64,000 nucleotides of DNA from Actinophytocola gossypii (GCF_025165815.1 NZ_JAFFZE010000015.1:412198-476197); one strand, 5' to 3'; counted from the stretch's first letter, positions 25,667 through 34,031 are shown. Program-made: numbers and translations. The notes: generated by a model from the letters alone, not told the origin.

Positions 25667-26662
25667 GTGACCAGTGACGTCCTGCCGCGTCGGCGGATCA
25701 CGTCGCTCGAAGTGCTGTGCGTACTGCTGGTGCTCGCGCTGGTCGGGCAGAACTGGTTGACCGGCGTGCTGGACGTCCCGGCCGTCCGCACCGGCGCCAC
25801 GGTGTTCGTCGCGGTGTGTGTGCAGGCGTTGCCGTTCCTGGTGCTCGGGGTGCTCGTCAGCGGTGCCATCGCGGCCTTCGTGTCGGCGGACGCCCTGCGG
25901 CGGCTGCTGCCCCGCCGCCCGGCACTCGCGGTGCCGGTGGCCGGGATCGCGGGTGTCGCGTTGCCCAACTGCGAATGTGCGGCCGTTCCGGTGGCCCGGC
26001 GGCTCATTCAGCAGGAGGTGCCGCCCGCGGTGGCGGTGACCTTTCTCCTGGCCGCACCCGCGGTGAACCCGATCGTGCTGGTCGCCACGGTGGTGGCGTT
26101 CCCCGGCGAACCGGCCATGGTGCTCGCCCGGTTCGCCGGCTCGCTGGCCACCGCGCTGGTGATGGGGTCCCTGTGGGCCCGCTGGGGGCGGATGGAGTGG
26201 TTCGCCGAGCGGGCGTTGCGCCGCCTACCCCCACCGGGTGACACCCGGTCGCGGTGGGTGACCTTCGCCGAGACGGCACGGCAGGACCTCGTCGACGCGG
26301 GCGGGTTCCTGGTCATCGGCGGGCTCACCGCGGCGGTGCTCAACGTCGTGGTGCCGCGTTCCTGGATCGACACCCTCGGCGACCAGATCCTGCTCGGCAT
26401 CCTGGTCATGGCCGTGCTCGCGGTGCTGCTGTCGCTGTGCAGCGAGGCCGACGCGTTCGTCGCCGCCTCGCTGTCGGCGCTGCCGCTGCTGCCCCGGCTG
26501 GTCTTCCTGGTGGTCGGGCCGGCGATCGACCTCAAGCTGTTCACCCTGCAGGCCGGCACCCTCGGTCGCCGCTTCGCCGTGCGGTTCGCGCCGCTGACGT
26601 TCGTGGTGGCGGTCCTGTGCGCGATCATCGCTGGCGGCCTCGTGCTCGGGGGACCGCGATGA
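25667..26662 (+). CDS. YraQ/UPF0718-type permease
   Basis: About 331 residues with eight or more membrane helices. The start is GTG 25667; upstream in-frame codons to 25586 are polar and arginine-rich and are probably not translated. The family's two cysteine motifs are present: LPNCECAAVPVARRL and LCSEADAFVAASL. Such permeases occur beside TIGR03943 proteins, often under Zur or in metal and arsenical contexts, and are thought to move a metal or metal chelate; the substrate is unproven. It is coupled by ATGA to the next gene and lies next to the zinc-independent ribosomal operon, which supports a zinc role. Confidence 0.87.
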   Translation: MTSDVLPRRRITSLEVLCVLLVLALVGQNWLTGVLDVPAVRTGATVFVAVCVQALPFLVLGVLVSGAIAAFVSADALRRLLPRRPALAVPVAGIAGVALPNCECAAVPVARRLIQQEVPPAVAVTFLLAAPAVNPIVLVATVVAFPGEPAMVLARFAGSLATALVMGSLWARWGRMEWFAERALRRLPPPGDTRSRWVTFAETARQDLVDAGGFLVIGGLTAAVLNVVVPRSWIDTLGDQILLGILVMAVLAVLLSLCSEADAFVAASLSALPLLPRLVFLVVGPAIDLKLFTLQAGTLGRRFAVRFAPLTFVVAVLCAIIAGGLVLGGPR

Positions 26663-27366
26663 GGCGCGAGACGCAGAACATCCTGCTGGTCCTGCTCGGC
26701 GGCGCGTTGCTGAAGATCTCGTTCACCGGCACCTACCTGCGCTACGTCAAGCCGGCACACCTCTGGCTCCTGGTCCTGGCCGGGGTCGTGATGATCGCGC
26801 TGGCCGCCGTCTCGATCGGACGGGAGCTGGCCGGCCGCCGGACGAGCACCGGCGACGACCACCACCACCCGGGACGCAGCGCGTGGCTGCTGGTGCTGCC
26901 GGTGCTCGCGGTGTTCCTCGTCGCGCCGCCCGCGCTCGGCTCGGACAGCGTCGAGCGCGCCGGTGACAGCCCACCGCGCGGCTCGCAGCGGGAATCCGTG
27001 TCGTATCCACCGCTGCCGGCCGGCGACGTGCTGCCACTGAGCATGTCCGAGTTCGTCGAGCGCGCCGCCTGGGACGCGACGGGCTCGCTCGACGGCCGGA
27101 CCGTCCGGCTCAAGGGCTTCGTCGTGCACGAGGGCGACACGGCGTACCTGGCCCGGCTCAGGATCTTCTGCTGCGCCGCGGACGCCTTCCCGGTCAAGGT
27201 CGAGCTCGTCGGCGACGCGGCGTCCCGCTTCGCCGACGACAGCTGGGTCGAGGTGGTCGCCGAACTCGTGCCCGGCTCGTCCACCGAGGCCAACCACCGC
27301 GTCCCGTCCGTCACGGTCGAGTCGATCTCACCGATTCCCGAGCCGGCCGACCCCTACGACCACTAG
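26659..27366 (+). CDS. TIGR03943-family protein (DUF1980), partner of the permease
   Basis: 235 residues from ATG 26659. It has two N-terminal membrane helices (ILLVLLGGALLKISF and LWLLVLAGVVMIALAAV), a His-rich cytoplasmic loop (GDDHHHPGR), a third helix, then an extracytoplasmic beta domain with LKGFVVHEG and the cysteine pair in RIFCCAADAFPV. This architecture and pairing match the YcgQ/YcgR-type two-protein systems. The HHHPGR loop and the CC pair could bind metal. Function is inferred from family and context only. Confidence 0.85.
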   Translation: MRRETQNILLVLLGGALLKISFTGTYLRYVKPAHLWLLVLAGVVMIALAAVSIGRELAGRRTSTGDDHHHPGRSAWLLVLPVLAVFLVAPPALGSDSVERAGDSPPRGSQRESVSYPPLPAGDVLPLSMSEFVERAAWDATGSLDGRTVRLKGFVVHEGDTAYLARLRIFCCAADAFPVKVELVGDAASRFADDSWVEVVAELVPGSSTEANHRVPSVTVESISPIPEPADPYDH

Positions 27367-27388
27367 CGACCGGCGCCGGTCCATCGTT

Positions 27389-27466
27389 TGCGATCAACAC
27401 AGCGCGGTTCCGCACGGCGACCACGTCGACTACGTCCACGACGGACGCGACGACAACCACGGACCG
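27389..27466 (+). pseudogene. remnant of a His-rich zinc-associated peptide
   Basis: In the frame starting at 27389 the DNA reads CDQHSAVPHGDHVDYVHDG followed by RDDNHGP. This resembles the C-terminal repeat of small actinobacterial His/Cys-rich proteins found beside zinc permeases (recalled pattern CGHE.V.HGDHVDY..DG). No ATG, GTG or TTG opens the frame between the previous stop and this segment, and its end runs into the 3' end of the S18 gene on the other strand. It therefore looks like a decayed gene tail. Confidence 0.4.
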
Positions 27467-27473
27467 CCCGTCG

Positions 27474-27722
27474 TCAGCTCCTGGCCCGGCCGGGGTAGGG
27501 GAGCAAGGCCATCTCGCGCGCGTTCTTGATCGCCGTCGCGACCTGCTTCTGCTGCTGGGGCGTGAGTCCGGTGACGCGCCGAGCGCGGATCTTGCCTCGG
27601 TCGGAGATGAACTTGCGCAGCAGCGCGGTGTTCTTCCAGTCCACTGTCGACACGCCTTCGCGGTGCAGCATGTTCTGCTTGCGGCGGGCCTGCCCGCCTC
27701 GTGGTTTCGGCACGGTCCTCAC
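27474..27722 (-). CDS. rpsR: 30S ribosomal protein S18, zinc-independent paralogue
   Basis: 82 residues from GTG 27722, overlapping the S14 stop by a GTGA. The core is [20 protein letters not shown], then [31 protein letters not shown], which is S18. The zinc-binding CxxC seen in housekeeping actinobacterial S18 is absent ([14 protein letters not shown] instead). It is the last gene of the L28-L33-S14-S18 operon that replaces zinc-containing ribosomal proteins under zinc shortage. Confidence 0.93.
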   Translation of the reverse strand: MRTVPKPRGGQARRKQNMLHREGVSTVDWKNTALLRKFISDRGKIRARRVTGLTPQQQKQVATAIKNAREMALLPYPGRARS

Positions 27723-28024
27723 CAACTCGACTTGTGCACGCCGGGCAGCTCGCCGCGGTGGGCCATCTCCCGCAGCCGGATCCGGGACAGGCCGAACGCG
27801 CGGTGGTAGGCGCGCGGCCGGCCGTCGACGGCGTCGCGGTTGCGGATGCGGGTGGCGCTCGCGTCCCGGGGCTGCCGGCGCAGTTCGGCTCCGGCGGCGG
27901 CGCGCTGGGCCTCGGTGGACTTCGGGGAGCGGATGATCTCCTTGAGCTCGGCCCGCCGCTCGGCGTACCGGGCCACGACCTCCCGCCGCCGCGCGTTCTT
28001 GGCGATCTTGGACTTCTTGGCCAT
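27719..28024 (-). CDS. rpsN: 30S ribosomal protein S14, zinc-independent paralogue
   Basis: 101 residues beginning [13 protein letters not shown], with the signature [20 protein letters not shown] and [19 protein letters not shown] at the C-terminus. Length and absence of the four-cysteine zinc ribbon mark it as the long, zinc-free S14. Its ATG overlaps the L33 stop by one base (TGATG), and its stop overlaps the S18 start, so the operon is translated as a coupled block. Confidence 0.95.
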   Translation of the reverse strand: MAKKSKIAKNARRREVVARYAERRAELKEIIRSPKSTEAQRAAAGAELRRQPRDASATRIRNRDAVDGRPRAYHRAFGLSRIRLREMAHRGELPGVHKSSW

Positions 28025-28188
28025 CAGCGCTCCTCGCGGAAATCGACGTGGCGGCGGGCGATCGGGTCGAACTTGCGCAGTACGAGCCGGTCCGGGTCGT
28101 TGCGGCGGTTCTTGCGGGTCACGTAGGTGTACCCGGTGCCGGCGGTGGACCGGAGCTTGACGATCGGGCGGATGTCGTTGCGTGCCAT
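28024..28188 (-). CDS. rpmG: 50S ribosomal protein L33, zinc-independent paralogue
   Basis: 54 residues: [20 protein letters not shown], then [21 protein letters not shown]. The CxxC pairs of the zinc form are missing. Start ATG 28188 overlaps the stop of L28 by one base, and its stop overlaps the S14 start. Confidence 0.95.
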   Translation of the reverse strand: MARNDIRPIVKLRSTAGTGYTYVTRKNRRNDPDRLVLRKFDPIARRHVDFREER

Positions 28189-28424
28189 CAGATCCGCTCT
28201 CCCCGCGCGCGGATCTCGGCGACCACCGACTCGATACCGCGCCGGTCGATGGTCTTCATGCCCTTGGTGGACAGCCGCAGCCGGATCCACCGGTTCTCGC
28301 TCGGCAACCAGTAGCGCTTGTACTGCAGGTTCGGGTTCCAGCGGCGCGAGGTGCGCCGATGCGAGTGCGATACCTGCTTGCCGAAGGACGGTTTCCGTCC
28401 GGTCACCTGGCACACGGCCGACAT
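28188..28424 (-). CDS. rpmB: 50S ribosomal protein L28, zinc-independent paralogue
   Basis: 78 residues opening with [20 protein letters not shown], then the L28 core [14 protein letters not shown] and [20 protein letters not shown] sequence (here [16 protein letters not shown]). Only one cysteine remains of the zinc ribbon. It is the first gene of the operon, 19 bases downstream of a Zur-type box, so it should be expressed when zinc is scarce. The alternative L31 that often belongs to this operon is not present in the window. Confidence 0.95.
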   Translation of the reverse strand: MSAVCQVTGRKPSFGKQVSHSHRRTSRRWNPNLQYKRYWLPSENRWIRLRLSTKGMKTIDRRGIESVVAEIRARGERI

Positions 28425-28443
28425 GCGTACAACTCCCGGTTAA

Positions 28444-28458
28444 TGAGATCGGTTTTCA
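28444..28458. promoter_or_regulatory. candidate Zur box between L28 and the COG0523 gene
   Basis: TGAGATCGGTTTTCA is a 7-1-7 imperfect palindrome (5 of 7 arm positions pair). It agrees at 11 of 15 positions with the actinobacterial Zur consensus as I recall it (TGAAAATGATTTTCA), and at 10 of 15 with the two boxes near 34.0-34.1 kb. It lies between divergent genes both expected to be zinc-repressed. Confidence 0.6.
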
Positions 28459-28484
28459 ACTACGGTAGTCTCCACGAGAGGAAA

Positions 28485-28499
28485 CGACAACCGTTGTCG
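28485..28499. promoter_or_regulatory. perfect 7-1-7 palindrome before the COG0523 gene
   Basis: CGACAACCGTTGTCG, arms of seven paired bases around one central C, ends 14 bases before the GTG at 28514. It could be a second metalloregulator site or a short mRNA hairpin next to the ribosome site (TAAGGAGGTC). Confidence 0.5.
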
Positions 28500-28513
28500 C
28501 TAAGGAGGTCGTC

Positions 28514-29719
28514 GTGGGTGAGCGTGTCCGTCTCGTCGTGGTCGCGGGGCTGGCCAGGGACGCGACCGGTGCGGTCTGCGACCAGCTGCTGCACGCCGCT
28601 CCCGGTGTCGAGGTCGTGCACCACGACCTGCGGGGACTCCGCGATGGTGTGGTGCACAGGCGAACGCGCACCACCACGGACGAGTCGGCGAAAACCCTCG
28701 AACTGGCCCACGGGTGCGTGTCCTGCACCCTGCGCGAGGACGTGCTCCCGCTGCTCGCCCGGCTGGCCCGGCGTGCCGGAACCCGGCGGATCGTGCTGCA
28801 CCTGGACCCGGCGGTGGAGCCGGAGCCGGTCTGCGCCGAACTCGCCACCCTCGCCGACCTCGTGCGGGTGGAGGCGGTGCTGGCGGTCGTCGACGAAGGC
28901 ACCTGGCTCGCCGACGCGACCAGCGAGCTGTGCATGGACGAGCTGGCGCACCGAGGCCTGGACGTGCTCCCCGACGACGACCGCGGCCTCGCCCAGGTGG
29001 CCGTCAACCAGGTCGCGTTCGCCGACGCGGTCGTGCTCACCGGCCGGGCCGAGGACCGGTGGACGGCCGCGCGGACGGCCGCGGTGCTCGACCGCCTCGT
29101 GCCCGCCGCTCCCCGCGCCCGGCCGGACACCGGCCACGCCGTGCTCGCCCTGCTCGCCGACCTCCCACCGACCGCGCTCCGCGGCCGCGTCGAGGGCGCG
29201 CACGCCCCGCTGCTGCGCGGCGCTCCGCCGCTCGAGCCCGACTGCGGTGTCGTCCTCACGCTGTTCACCGACCGGCGGCCGTTCCACCCACGACGGCTGT
29301 ACGAGGCGATCGACGTCCTGCTCGACGGCGTCGTGCACACCAGGGGCCGTGCGTGGGTGGCGAGCCAGCCGGACGTGGCGCTGTGGCTGGAGTCGGCGGG
29401 CGGCGGGCTGCGGGTCGGCCACGCCGGCACCTGGCTCGCCACCGCCGGCGACGAGACCTGGGAACAGGCCGGCGCCGAACGGCGAACCAAGGCGGCGCTC
29501 GACTGGCACCCACGCTTCGGCGACCGCACGCAGGAACTGGTGATCCTCTCCCACGACGCGTCCCCGGCCGCGATCAGCGCGGCGCTGCGGGACGCCCTGC
29601 TCACCGACGAGGAACTGGCCGCGGGCGAGGCCACCTGGCGCACGTTCTCCGACCCGTTCGACGACTGGCGCGCCGACGCCGGCACACCTGTCACCGACAG
29701 TAGGAAGGACACCGCGTGA
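28514..29719 (+). CDS. mrf: COG0523/CobW-type protein resembling the ribosome-hibernation recruiter Mrf
   Basis: 401 residues from GTG 28514 after TAAGGAGG. The protein has the COG0523 order: an N-terminal P-loop position, a metal-binding cysteine motif and a C-terminal CobW_C domain (LYEAIDVLLDGVVHTRGRAWV). Two features stand out. The P-loop is degenerate (VVAGLARDATGAV, no GKT), and the usual CxCC is HGCVSCTLRED (Cys68, Cys71). The same CVSC variant in a gene beside the C-minus ribosomal operon is typical of mycobacterial Mrf, which recruits the hibernation factor to ribosomes in zinc starvation. A classical zinc chaperone is the alternative. Confidence 0.82.
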   Translation: MGERVRLVVVAGLARDATGAVCDQLLHAAPGVEVVHHDLRGLRDGVVHRRTRTTTDESAKTLELAHGCVSCTLREDVLPLLARLARRAGTRRIVLHLDPAVEPEPVCAELATLADLVRVEAVLAVVDEGTWLADATSELCMDELAHRGLDVLPDDDRGLAQVAVNQVAFADAVVLTGRAEDRWTAARTAAVLDRLVPAAPRARPDTGHAVLALLADLPPTALRGRVEGAHAPLLRGAPPLEPDCGVVLTLFTDRRPFHPRRLYEAIDVLLDGVVHTRGRAWVASQPDVALWLESAGGGLRVGHAGTWLATAGDETWEQAGAERRTKAALDWHPRFGDRTQELVILSHDASPAAISAALRDALLTDEELAAGEATWRTFSDPFDDWRADAGTPVTDSRKDTA

Positions 29720-29773
29720 AACGGGTGCCGCGAAGGCGGCCCGCCGAGGCCTGATCCAAGCAGGAGGACCAGC

Positions 29774-30664
29774 TCACACCGCGCCGTCGGCCGGGGCCGT
29801 GGGCCACACCCGGCCCCGGCGCAGGCGGCGGGCGAGCAGCCCGTGCCGGGGAGCGAGCAGCCAGGCGGCGAGGAACGCGGCGGTGAGGACGAGCACGACC
29901 GTGCCACCCGTTGGGAAGTCCCACGACCACGACACGTACAGCCCCACCAGCGCCGACAGCCCACCGATCGCGGGAGCGAGCAGCATCATCACGCCCAGTC
30001 GGTCGGTGAGCAGCCGCGCGGTCGCGGCGGGCGTGACGAGCAGCGCCAGCACCAGGATGTTCCCGATCGTCTGCACCGAGATCACCACCGCGAGCGTGAC
30101 CAGCACGTAGAGCACGATGTCCAACCAGAACACCCGCAGCCCCATCGCCCTGGCCATCTCGCGATCGAGGGTGATCGCGACGAACTCCTTGTGCAGCAGG
30201 AACACCACGCCGAGCACGAGCACACCGGCACCGCCGGCGACGTACAGATCCTCGTCCGGGATGCCGGTGATGGACCCGAACAGGAACTGCTGCAACGAAC
30301 CCGCGTACCCGGGCGCCCGCGAGATGATCACGATGCCGAGGGCGAACGCGGCGACGAAGAACACGCCGATGACCGAGTCCTCCCGCAGACGCCGGTTCTG
30401 CGAGAACACCGCCACCAGGACCGCGGTGACGACCCCGGCGACGGTGCCGCCGAGGATCAGGTTGCCGGACAGGACGAACGCCACCGCCAGGCCGGGGAAC
30501 ACGGCGTGCGCGACGGCGTCGCCGATGAACGCCATGCCGCGCAGCACGACGTGACAGCCGACCACCCCGCACACGATCGACGACATGACGGCGACCAGCA
30601 ACGCCTTCGGCAGGAACGCGAGGTCGGGGTTGAACAGGTCGGTGAGGAACTCGATCGGGGACAT
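29774..30664 (-). CDS. anchored-repeat-type metal ABC transporter, permease
   Basis: About 296 residues from ATG 30664 (TGATG overlap with the ATPase stop). It is a ZnuB/MntB-type permease with about eight helices: VVGCHVVLRGMAFIGDAVAHA, SVIGVFFVAAFALGIVI and NILVLALLVTPAATARLLTDR are family landmarks. It completes a set of ATPase, permease, repeat-bearing binding protein and anchored repeat protein. This matches the anchored-repeat ABC systems of TIGR03769-TIGR03773. Zinc or manganese import is the likely role, and the Zur-like boxes upstream favour zinc. Confidence 0.9.
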   Translation of the reverse strand: MSPIEFLTDLFNPDLAFLPKALLVAVMSSIVCGVVGCHVVLRGMAFIGDAVAHAVFPGLAVAFVLSGNLILGGTVAGVVTAVLVAVFSQNRRLREDSVIGVFFVAAFALGIVIISRAPGYAGSLQQFLFGSITGIPDEDLYVAGGAGVLVLGVVFLLHKEFVAITLDREMARAMGLRVFWLDIVLYVLVTLAVVISVQTIGNILVLALLVTPAATARLLTDRLGVMMLLAPAIGGLSALVGLYVSWSWDFPTGGTVVLVLTAAFLAAWLLAPRHGLLARRLRRGRVWPTAPADGAV

Positions 30665-31407
30665 CAGCTCGCCTTGAGGATCTTCAGCAGTGGGTTGTTC
30701 TCGCCGACGCCGAACGTGTCCATCCACAGCCGCTCGTCGCGGAGCTGATCCGGCGTGCCCGCCGCGATCACGGAGCGGTTGAGCAGCGCCAGCCGGTCGC
30801 AGGTGTACAGCGCGCCGGGCAGGTCGTGCGTGGTCATCAGCACCGCGTGGGCCTCCCTGGCCAGGGTGCGCAACAGGTCGGACAGCAGCTCCTGGGTGGG
30901 CATGTCCAGGCCGGTGAACGGTTCGTCGAGCAGCAGCACGGACGGCCGCAGTGCCAGTGCCCTGGCGAGGAGTACCCGCTGCCGCTGGCCACCGGACAGC
31001 TCGCCGACCGGGCGGGCACGCAGCTCGGTCATCCGCACCCGCTCCAGCGCCTCGCCGACGGCCCGCCAGTCGGCGACCCCCGGCCTGCGGAACGGACCGA
31101 GCAGCCCGGTCCGCCCGGTCATCACCACGTTCTCCACCGAGATCGGGAAGTCCCAGGCGAACTCGTGGCGCTGCGGCACGTACCCGAGCCCGGTCGAGCC
31201 CCGCCGCACCACCCGGTCGTCGACCACCACCTCACCCGCCCGGGGACGCAGCAGGCCCATCAGGGTCCGCAGCAGCGTGGTCTTCCCGGCCCCGTTCGGC
31301 CCGACCAGTCCGACCAGCTCACCCTTGTCCACGGTGAGGTCCACGTCGGTCAGCACCGTCCGGCCGCCGAGGTCCACCGACAGCCCGTTCACGCCCAGCG
31401 CGCTCAT
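30664..31407 (-). CDS. anchored-repeat-type metal ABC transporter, ATPase
   Basis: 247 residues from ATG 31407. Walker A is GLVGPNGAGKTTLLR, the Q-loop is GYVPQRHEFAWDF, the signature is VGELSGGQRQRVLLARAL, Walker B is VLLLDEPFTGLD and the switch histidine is in MTTHDLPG. The FAWDFPISVENVV segment is characteristic of metal-type (ZnuC/MntA) ATPases. It is coupled at both ends (ATGA and TGATG) to the anchored protein and to the permease. Confidence 0.94.
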   Translation of the reverse strand: MSALGVNGLSVDLGGRTVLTDVDLTVDKGELVGLVGPNGAGKTTLLRTLMGLLRPRAGEVVVDDRVVRRGSTGLGYVPQRHEFAWDFPISVENVVMTGRTGLLGPFRRPGVADWRAVGEALERVRMTELRARPVGELSGGQRQRVLLARALALRPSVLLLDEPFTGLDMPTQELLSDLLRTLAREAHAVLMTTHDLPGALYTCDRLALLNRSVIAAGTPDQLRDERLWMDTFGVGENNPLLKILKAS

Positions 31408-32300
31408 TCCGCGCCGCCGGTCCGCGCCCGGCGCTTCGCCGCCCGGCCGCGTACGACGACGATGACGGCCCCGACCACCAGGGCCAGCGCGACCGCGCCG
31501 ATCCCGAGCGCGACGACCGGCGTCCCGGAATCGGAGTCGCCGGCGTCCTCGACCACCGCGGCCTCCGCCGGGGCCGACGTGGCGGCCGGCGGCTCGGCGG
31601 CGAACGCGGCTTCCGTGTCGGTGGCGTCGCCGATCGCGAACCGGATCGTCGCCGGGTCGCCGACCGTGCGTCCGTCGACCAGGTCGGCCGCGACCTCGAC
31701 CTGGACCAGGTACACCCCGGGCTCGGTGAACACCCAGTTCGCGTGCGTGTGGGTGTTCACCTCCACCCAGATGTCCTGCCGCTCGGCCCGCCCGGAGTCC
31801 CACAGCACGTCCGCGGCCCCGAAGTTGCCCGCCTGCAGGTACACGAACAACTCGCCCGGGCCGTCGACGCCGGTGAGCGTCAGGGTGACGCCGCCGTCGA
31901 TGGTGTCCAGCACCTCGGGGTCCTGGGTGTTCCAGCCGACCCAGGCCACGTCCGGGTTCTGCACCTGCGGCACGACGTACACCGGCGTCCCCGGCTCGCC
32001 GATGAACGAGTACGCGGGATCCTCCGGCACCGGTAGCACCGCCTGGTCGGACACCTCGAACACCGTCCGGTCGAGCGAGCGCCAGACCGACGGGTCGGCC
32101 GAGTCGTCGTGCACCATCAGCGTCCAGTCGCCGTCGACGTACCGGGGACCGAGGTCGACGTGCCCCCGCGAGAGCACGGCCCGCTCGGTGGCGACCGGCT
32201 GGTCGGCGTCGATCGTCTGGTCGGGTGGTTGCGCGTGTGCCGCGGCCGGCGCCAGCAGTGACACCGCCAGCAGAGCAGCCGTGGGCAGGGCACGTCTCAT
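31404..32300 (-). CDS. surface-anchored repeat protein (choice-of-anchor M / TIGR03769 domain)
   Basis: About 298 residues from ATG 32300 (in-frame starts at 32318 and 32327 are possible). It has a signal peptide (ALLAVSLLAPAAAHA), one TIGR03769-type domain opening with LSRGHVDLGPRYVDGDW and closing with the hallmark NTHTHANWVFTEPGVY. An Ala/Glu-rich linker, a C-terminal membrane helix (VVALGIGAVALALVVGAVIVVV) and a basic tail follow. The His-rich end of the repeat suggests metal capture at the cell surface. It lies between the ATPase and the binding protein of the same transporter. Confidence 0.88.
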   Translation of the reverse strand: MRRALPTAALLAVSLLAPAAAHAQPPDQTIDADQPVATERAVLSRGHVDLGPRYVDGDWTLMVHDDSADPSVWRSLDRTVFEVSDQAVLPVPEDPAYSFIGEPGTPVYVVPQVQNPDVAWVGWNTQDPEVLDTIDGGVTLTLTGVDGPGELFVYLQAGNFGAADVLWDSGRAERQDIWVEVNTHTHANWVFTEPGVYLVQVEVAADLVDGRTVGDPATIRFAIGDATDTEAAFAAEPPAATSAPAEAAVVEDAGDSDSGTPVVALGIGAVALALVVGAVIVVVRGRAAKRRARTGGAE

Positions 32301-32314
32301 CGTCTGTTTTCCTT

Positions 32315-33862
32315 TCACCCCAGGCATTCGAGCAGCGAGTCGGCGTTGAACCGCATCAGCCGCACGTAGCTGGTGACCTGGTCGTCGAACGTGTCGCCGT
32401 AGATCGGGCAGATCCGGACCCCCTGCTCCTCGGCGACCTCGGTGAGCGTGGCGGACCGGGCGGCGAGGTTCGGTTCGAGGAACACCGCCGGCACCCGCAG
32501 GTTGCGGATCGTGTCGGAGAGCTTGCGCCGGTCCGCGAGCGAGGGTTCGGCGGCCGGGTTGGGGGTGACGAACCCGGCTACCGTGAGGTCGTAGGCCTTG
32601 GCGAGGTAGGCGAACGCGTCGTGCGTGGTGACGAGGTAGCGCCGCGACTCCGGGATCCGCGCGAGGCGGTCACGCACGTACCGGTCGAGCGCGTCCAGCT
32701 TGGCCAGGTACGCGGTGGTGTTGCGGCGGTACTCCCGCGCGCCACGCGGATCCCGGTCGACCAGCGTGTCCCGGATGACCTCCACATAGGACATCGCGTT
32801 GCGGACGTCGTGCCACAGGTGCGGGTCGATCTCGCCGTGCACGTGCTTGCCGAGCACCGCCTGCGCCAGCTGGTACACCCGGTCGCCGGGTCGCCCGAGG
32901 AACCCGAACTCCGGCCCGGCCGGGACCTCGCTCAGCGCCTTGTTCGGCACCTCGACCACCGCGCTGTCCGCCGGCACGACCTCCTGGCTGAACTCCCCGC
33001 CGCCCTCCGGGTCGTACAGCGCGTACAGCTCCTCCCGGTCCAGGTCGACGGTGAGGTCGGCGTGCCCTCGGTTCACCACGGTCGGATCGTCCACACCGGA
33101 CTCCTCCGGCGGCACCCCGACCACGACGGTGAACGTCGACCCACCCAGCGACACCGGCTTCGACCGCTGGTCCACCCGCAGCCGGGCCGACAGGGTCAGC
33201 TCGTACACGCCCGGTTCGGTGAACGCCCACGACATGTGCGTGTGCGCGTCCGCGGGCAGGGTCGCCGTGTCCGCGCGGTACCCGTCGCCGGCGTCGAACC
33301 CGTCGGACGAGTCGAAGTAGACCTCGGTGTCGCCGAACGACCCGGTGAGGTACCCGAACACGTCGCCCGGTCCGCGCGCCGCGGTCATGCTCAACAGCAC
33401 GTCCGACGACCGGTTCGCGCCGAACCGTTCGCCGTCGCCGCGAGCACGCAGGCCCAGCCAGATCGTGTCCAGCGACACGTCCTCGACCAGCGGAATGATC
33501 TCCGCGGCGTACTTCACCGCCTCCTCGGCCAGCGACACGTTCGCCGCGTCCTCGTCCAGGTTGGCGTCCAGCGTCTTGATGATGTTGTGCTGCTCCAGCA
33601 TCACGTAGTTGCTGAACGCGACGTCCGCGTACACCACGTTCCGCACGTCCCGCAGGCTCGGCTCGTAGGCGTGCGGATCGGCGCCGTCCGGCACCAGCGA
33701 GGTGACGTGCACCCGGTCACCCCCCACCCGCTGCACCAGGTCCCGCAACAGACCGGTCGTGGTCACCACCTGCAGCCGCTCGTCCCGGTCGCTCAGCGCG
33801 GGCGGCGCCGCGCACCCTGACACGGCGACCAGCGCAGCGACCAGGCACGCACCACGTCTCAC
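32315..33862 (-). CDS. metal-binding lipoprotein of the ABC transporter with an inserted repeat domain
   Basis: 515 residues from GTG 33862. A lipobox (VAVSGCAAP) ends the signal peptide. Residues ~30-120 form the first half of a ZnuA/TroA-type binding protein (VVTTTGLLRDLVQRVGGDRV, VPDGADPHAYEPSLRDV). Residues ~120-330 are an inserted TIGR03769 domain with PADAHTHMSWAFTEPGVY and VVNRGHADLTVDLD. The solute-binding fold then resumes with EIDPHLWHDVRNAMSYV, YLVTTHDAFAYLAKAYDL and VPAVFLEPN. The metal-binding His and Asp/Glu positions are kept in both halves. This split architecture matches TIGR03772. Confidence 0.9.
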   Translation of the reverse strand: MRRGACLVAALVAVSGCAAPPALSDRDERLQVVTTTGLLRDLVQRVGGDRVHVTSLVPDGADPHAYEPSLRDVRNVVYADVAFSNYVMLEQHNIIKTLDANLDEDAANVSLAEEAVKYAAEIIPLVEDVSLDTIWLGLRARGDGERFGANRSSDVLLSMTAARGPGDVFGYLTGSFGDTEVYFDSSDGFDAGDGYRADTATLPADAHTHMSWAFTEPGVYELTLSARLRVDQRSKPVSLGGSTFTVVVGVPPEESGVDDPTVVNRGHADLTVDLDREELYALYDPEGGGEFSQEVVPADSAVVEVPNKALSEVPAGPEFGFLGRPGDRVYQLAQAVLGKHVHGEIDPHLWHDVRNAMSYVEVIRDTLVDRDPRGAREYRRNTTAYLAKLDALDRYVRDRLARIPESRRYLVTTHDAFAYLAKAYDLTVAGFVTPNPAAEPSLADRRKLSDTIRNLRVPAVFLEPNLAARSATLTEVAEEQGVRICPIYGDTFDDQVTSYVRLMRFNADSLLECLG

Positions 33863-34008
33863 GACTCCGCCACGGTCACTGTGACCGGCGCCGACGGGCC
33901 GTAGGCGACGTCGCCGTTCGGCGAGACCAGTGTCGAGACCGCGGTCGCGAGGACCGTGAGGACCGGTAATGCCGCCAACCGGCGACGGGACGGGGCAGCT
34001 GTGGCCAT
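33859..34008 (-). CDS. 49-residue secreted or membrane micro-protein leading the transporter operon
   Basis: ATG 34008 opens a 49-codon frame whose TGA overlaps the GTG start of the binding protein (GTGA). The peptide begins MATAAPSRRRLAALPVLTVL and continues as a hydrophobic stretch, then SPNGDVAYGPSAPVTVTVAES. It looks like a signal peptide or single helix with a short exported tail. Coupled overlap, codon-position GC and location directly after a Zur-like box support a real gene. I know no family for it; it may help couple translation or act with the transporter. Confidence 0.6.
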   Translation of the reverse strand: MATAAPSRRRLAALPVLTVLATAVSTLVSPNGDVAYGPSAPVTVTVAES

Positions 34009-34031
34009 CAACGCGTTCCTTAACCGCTAGC

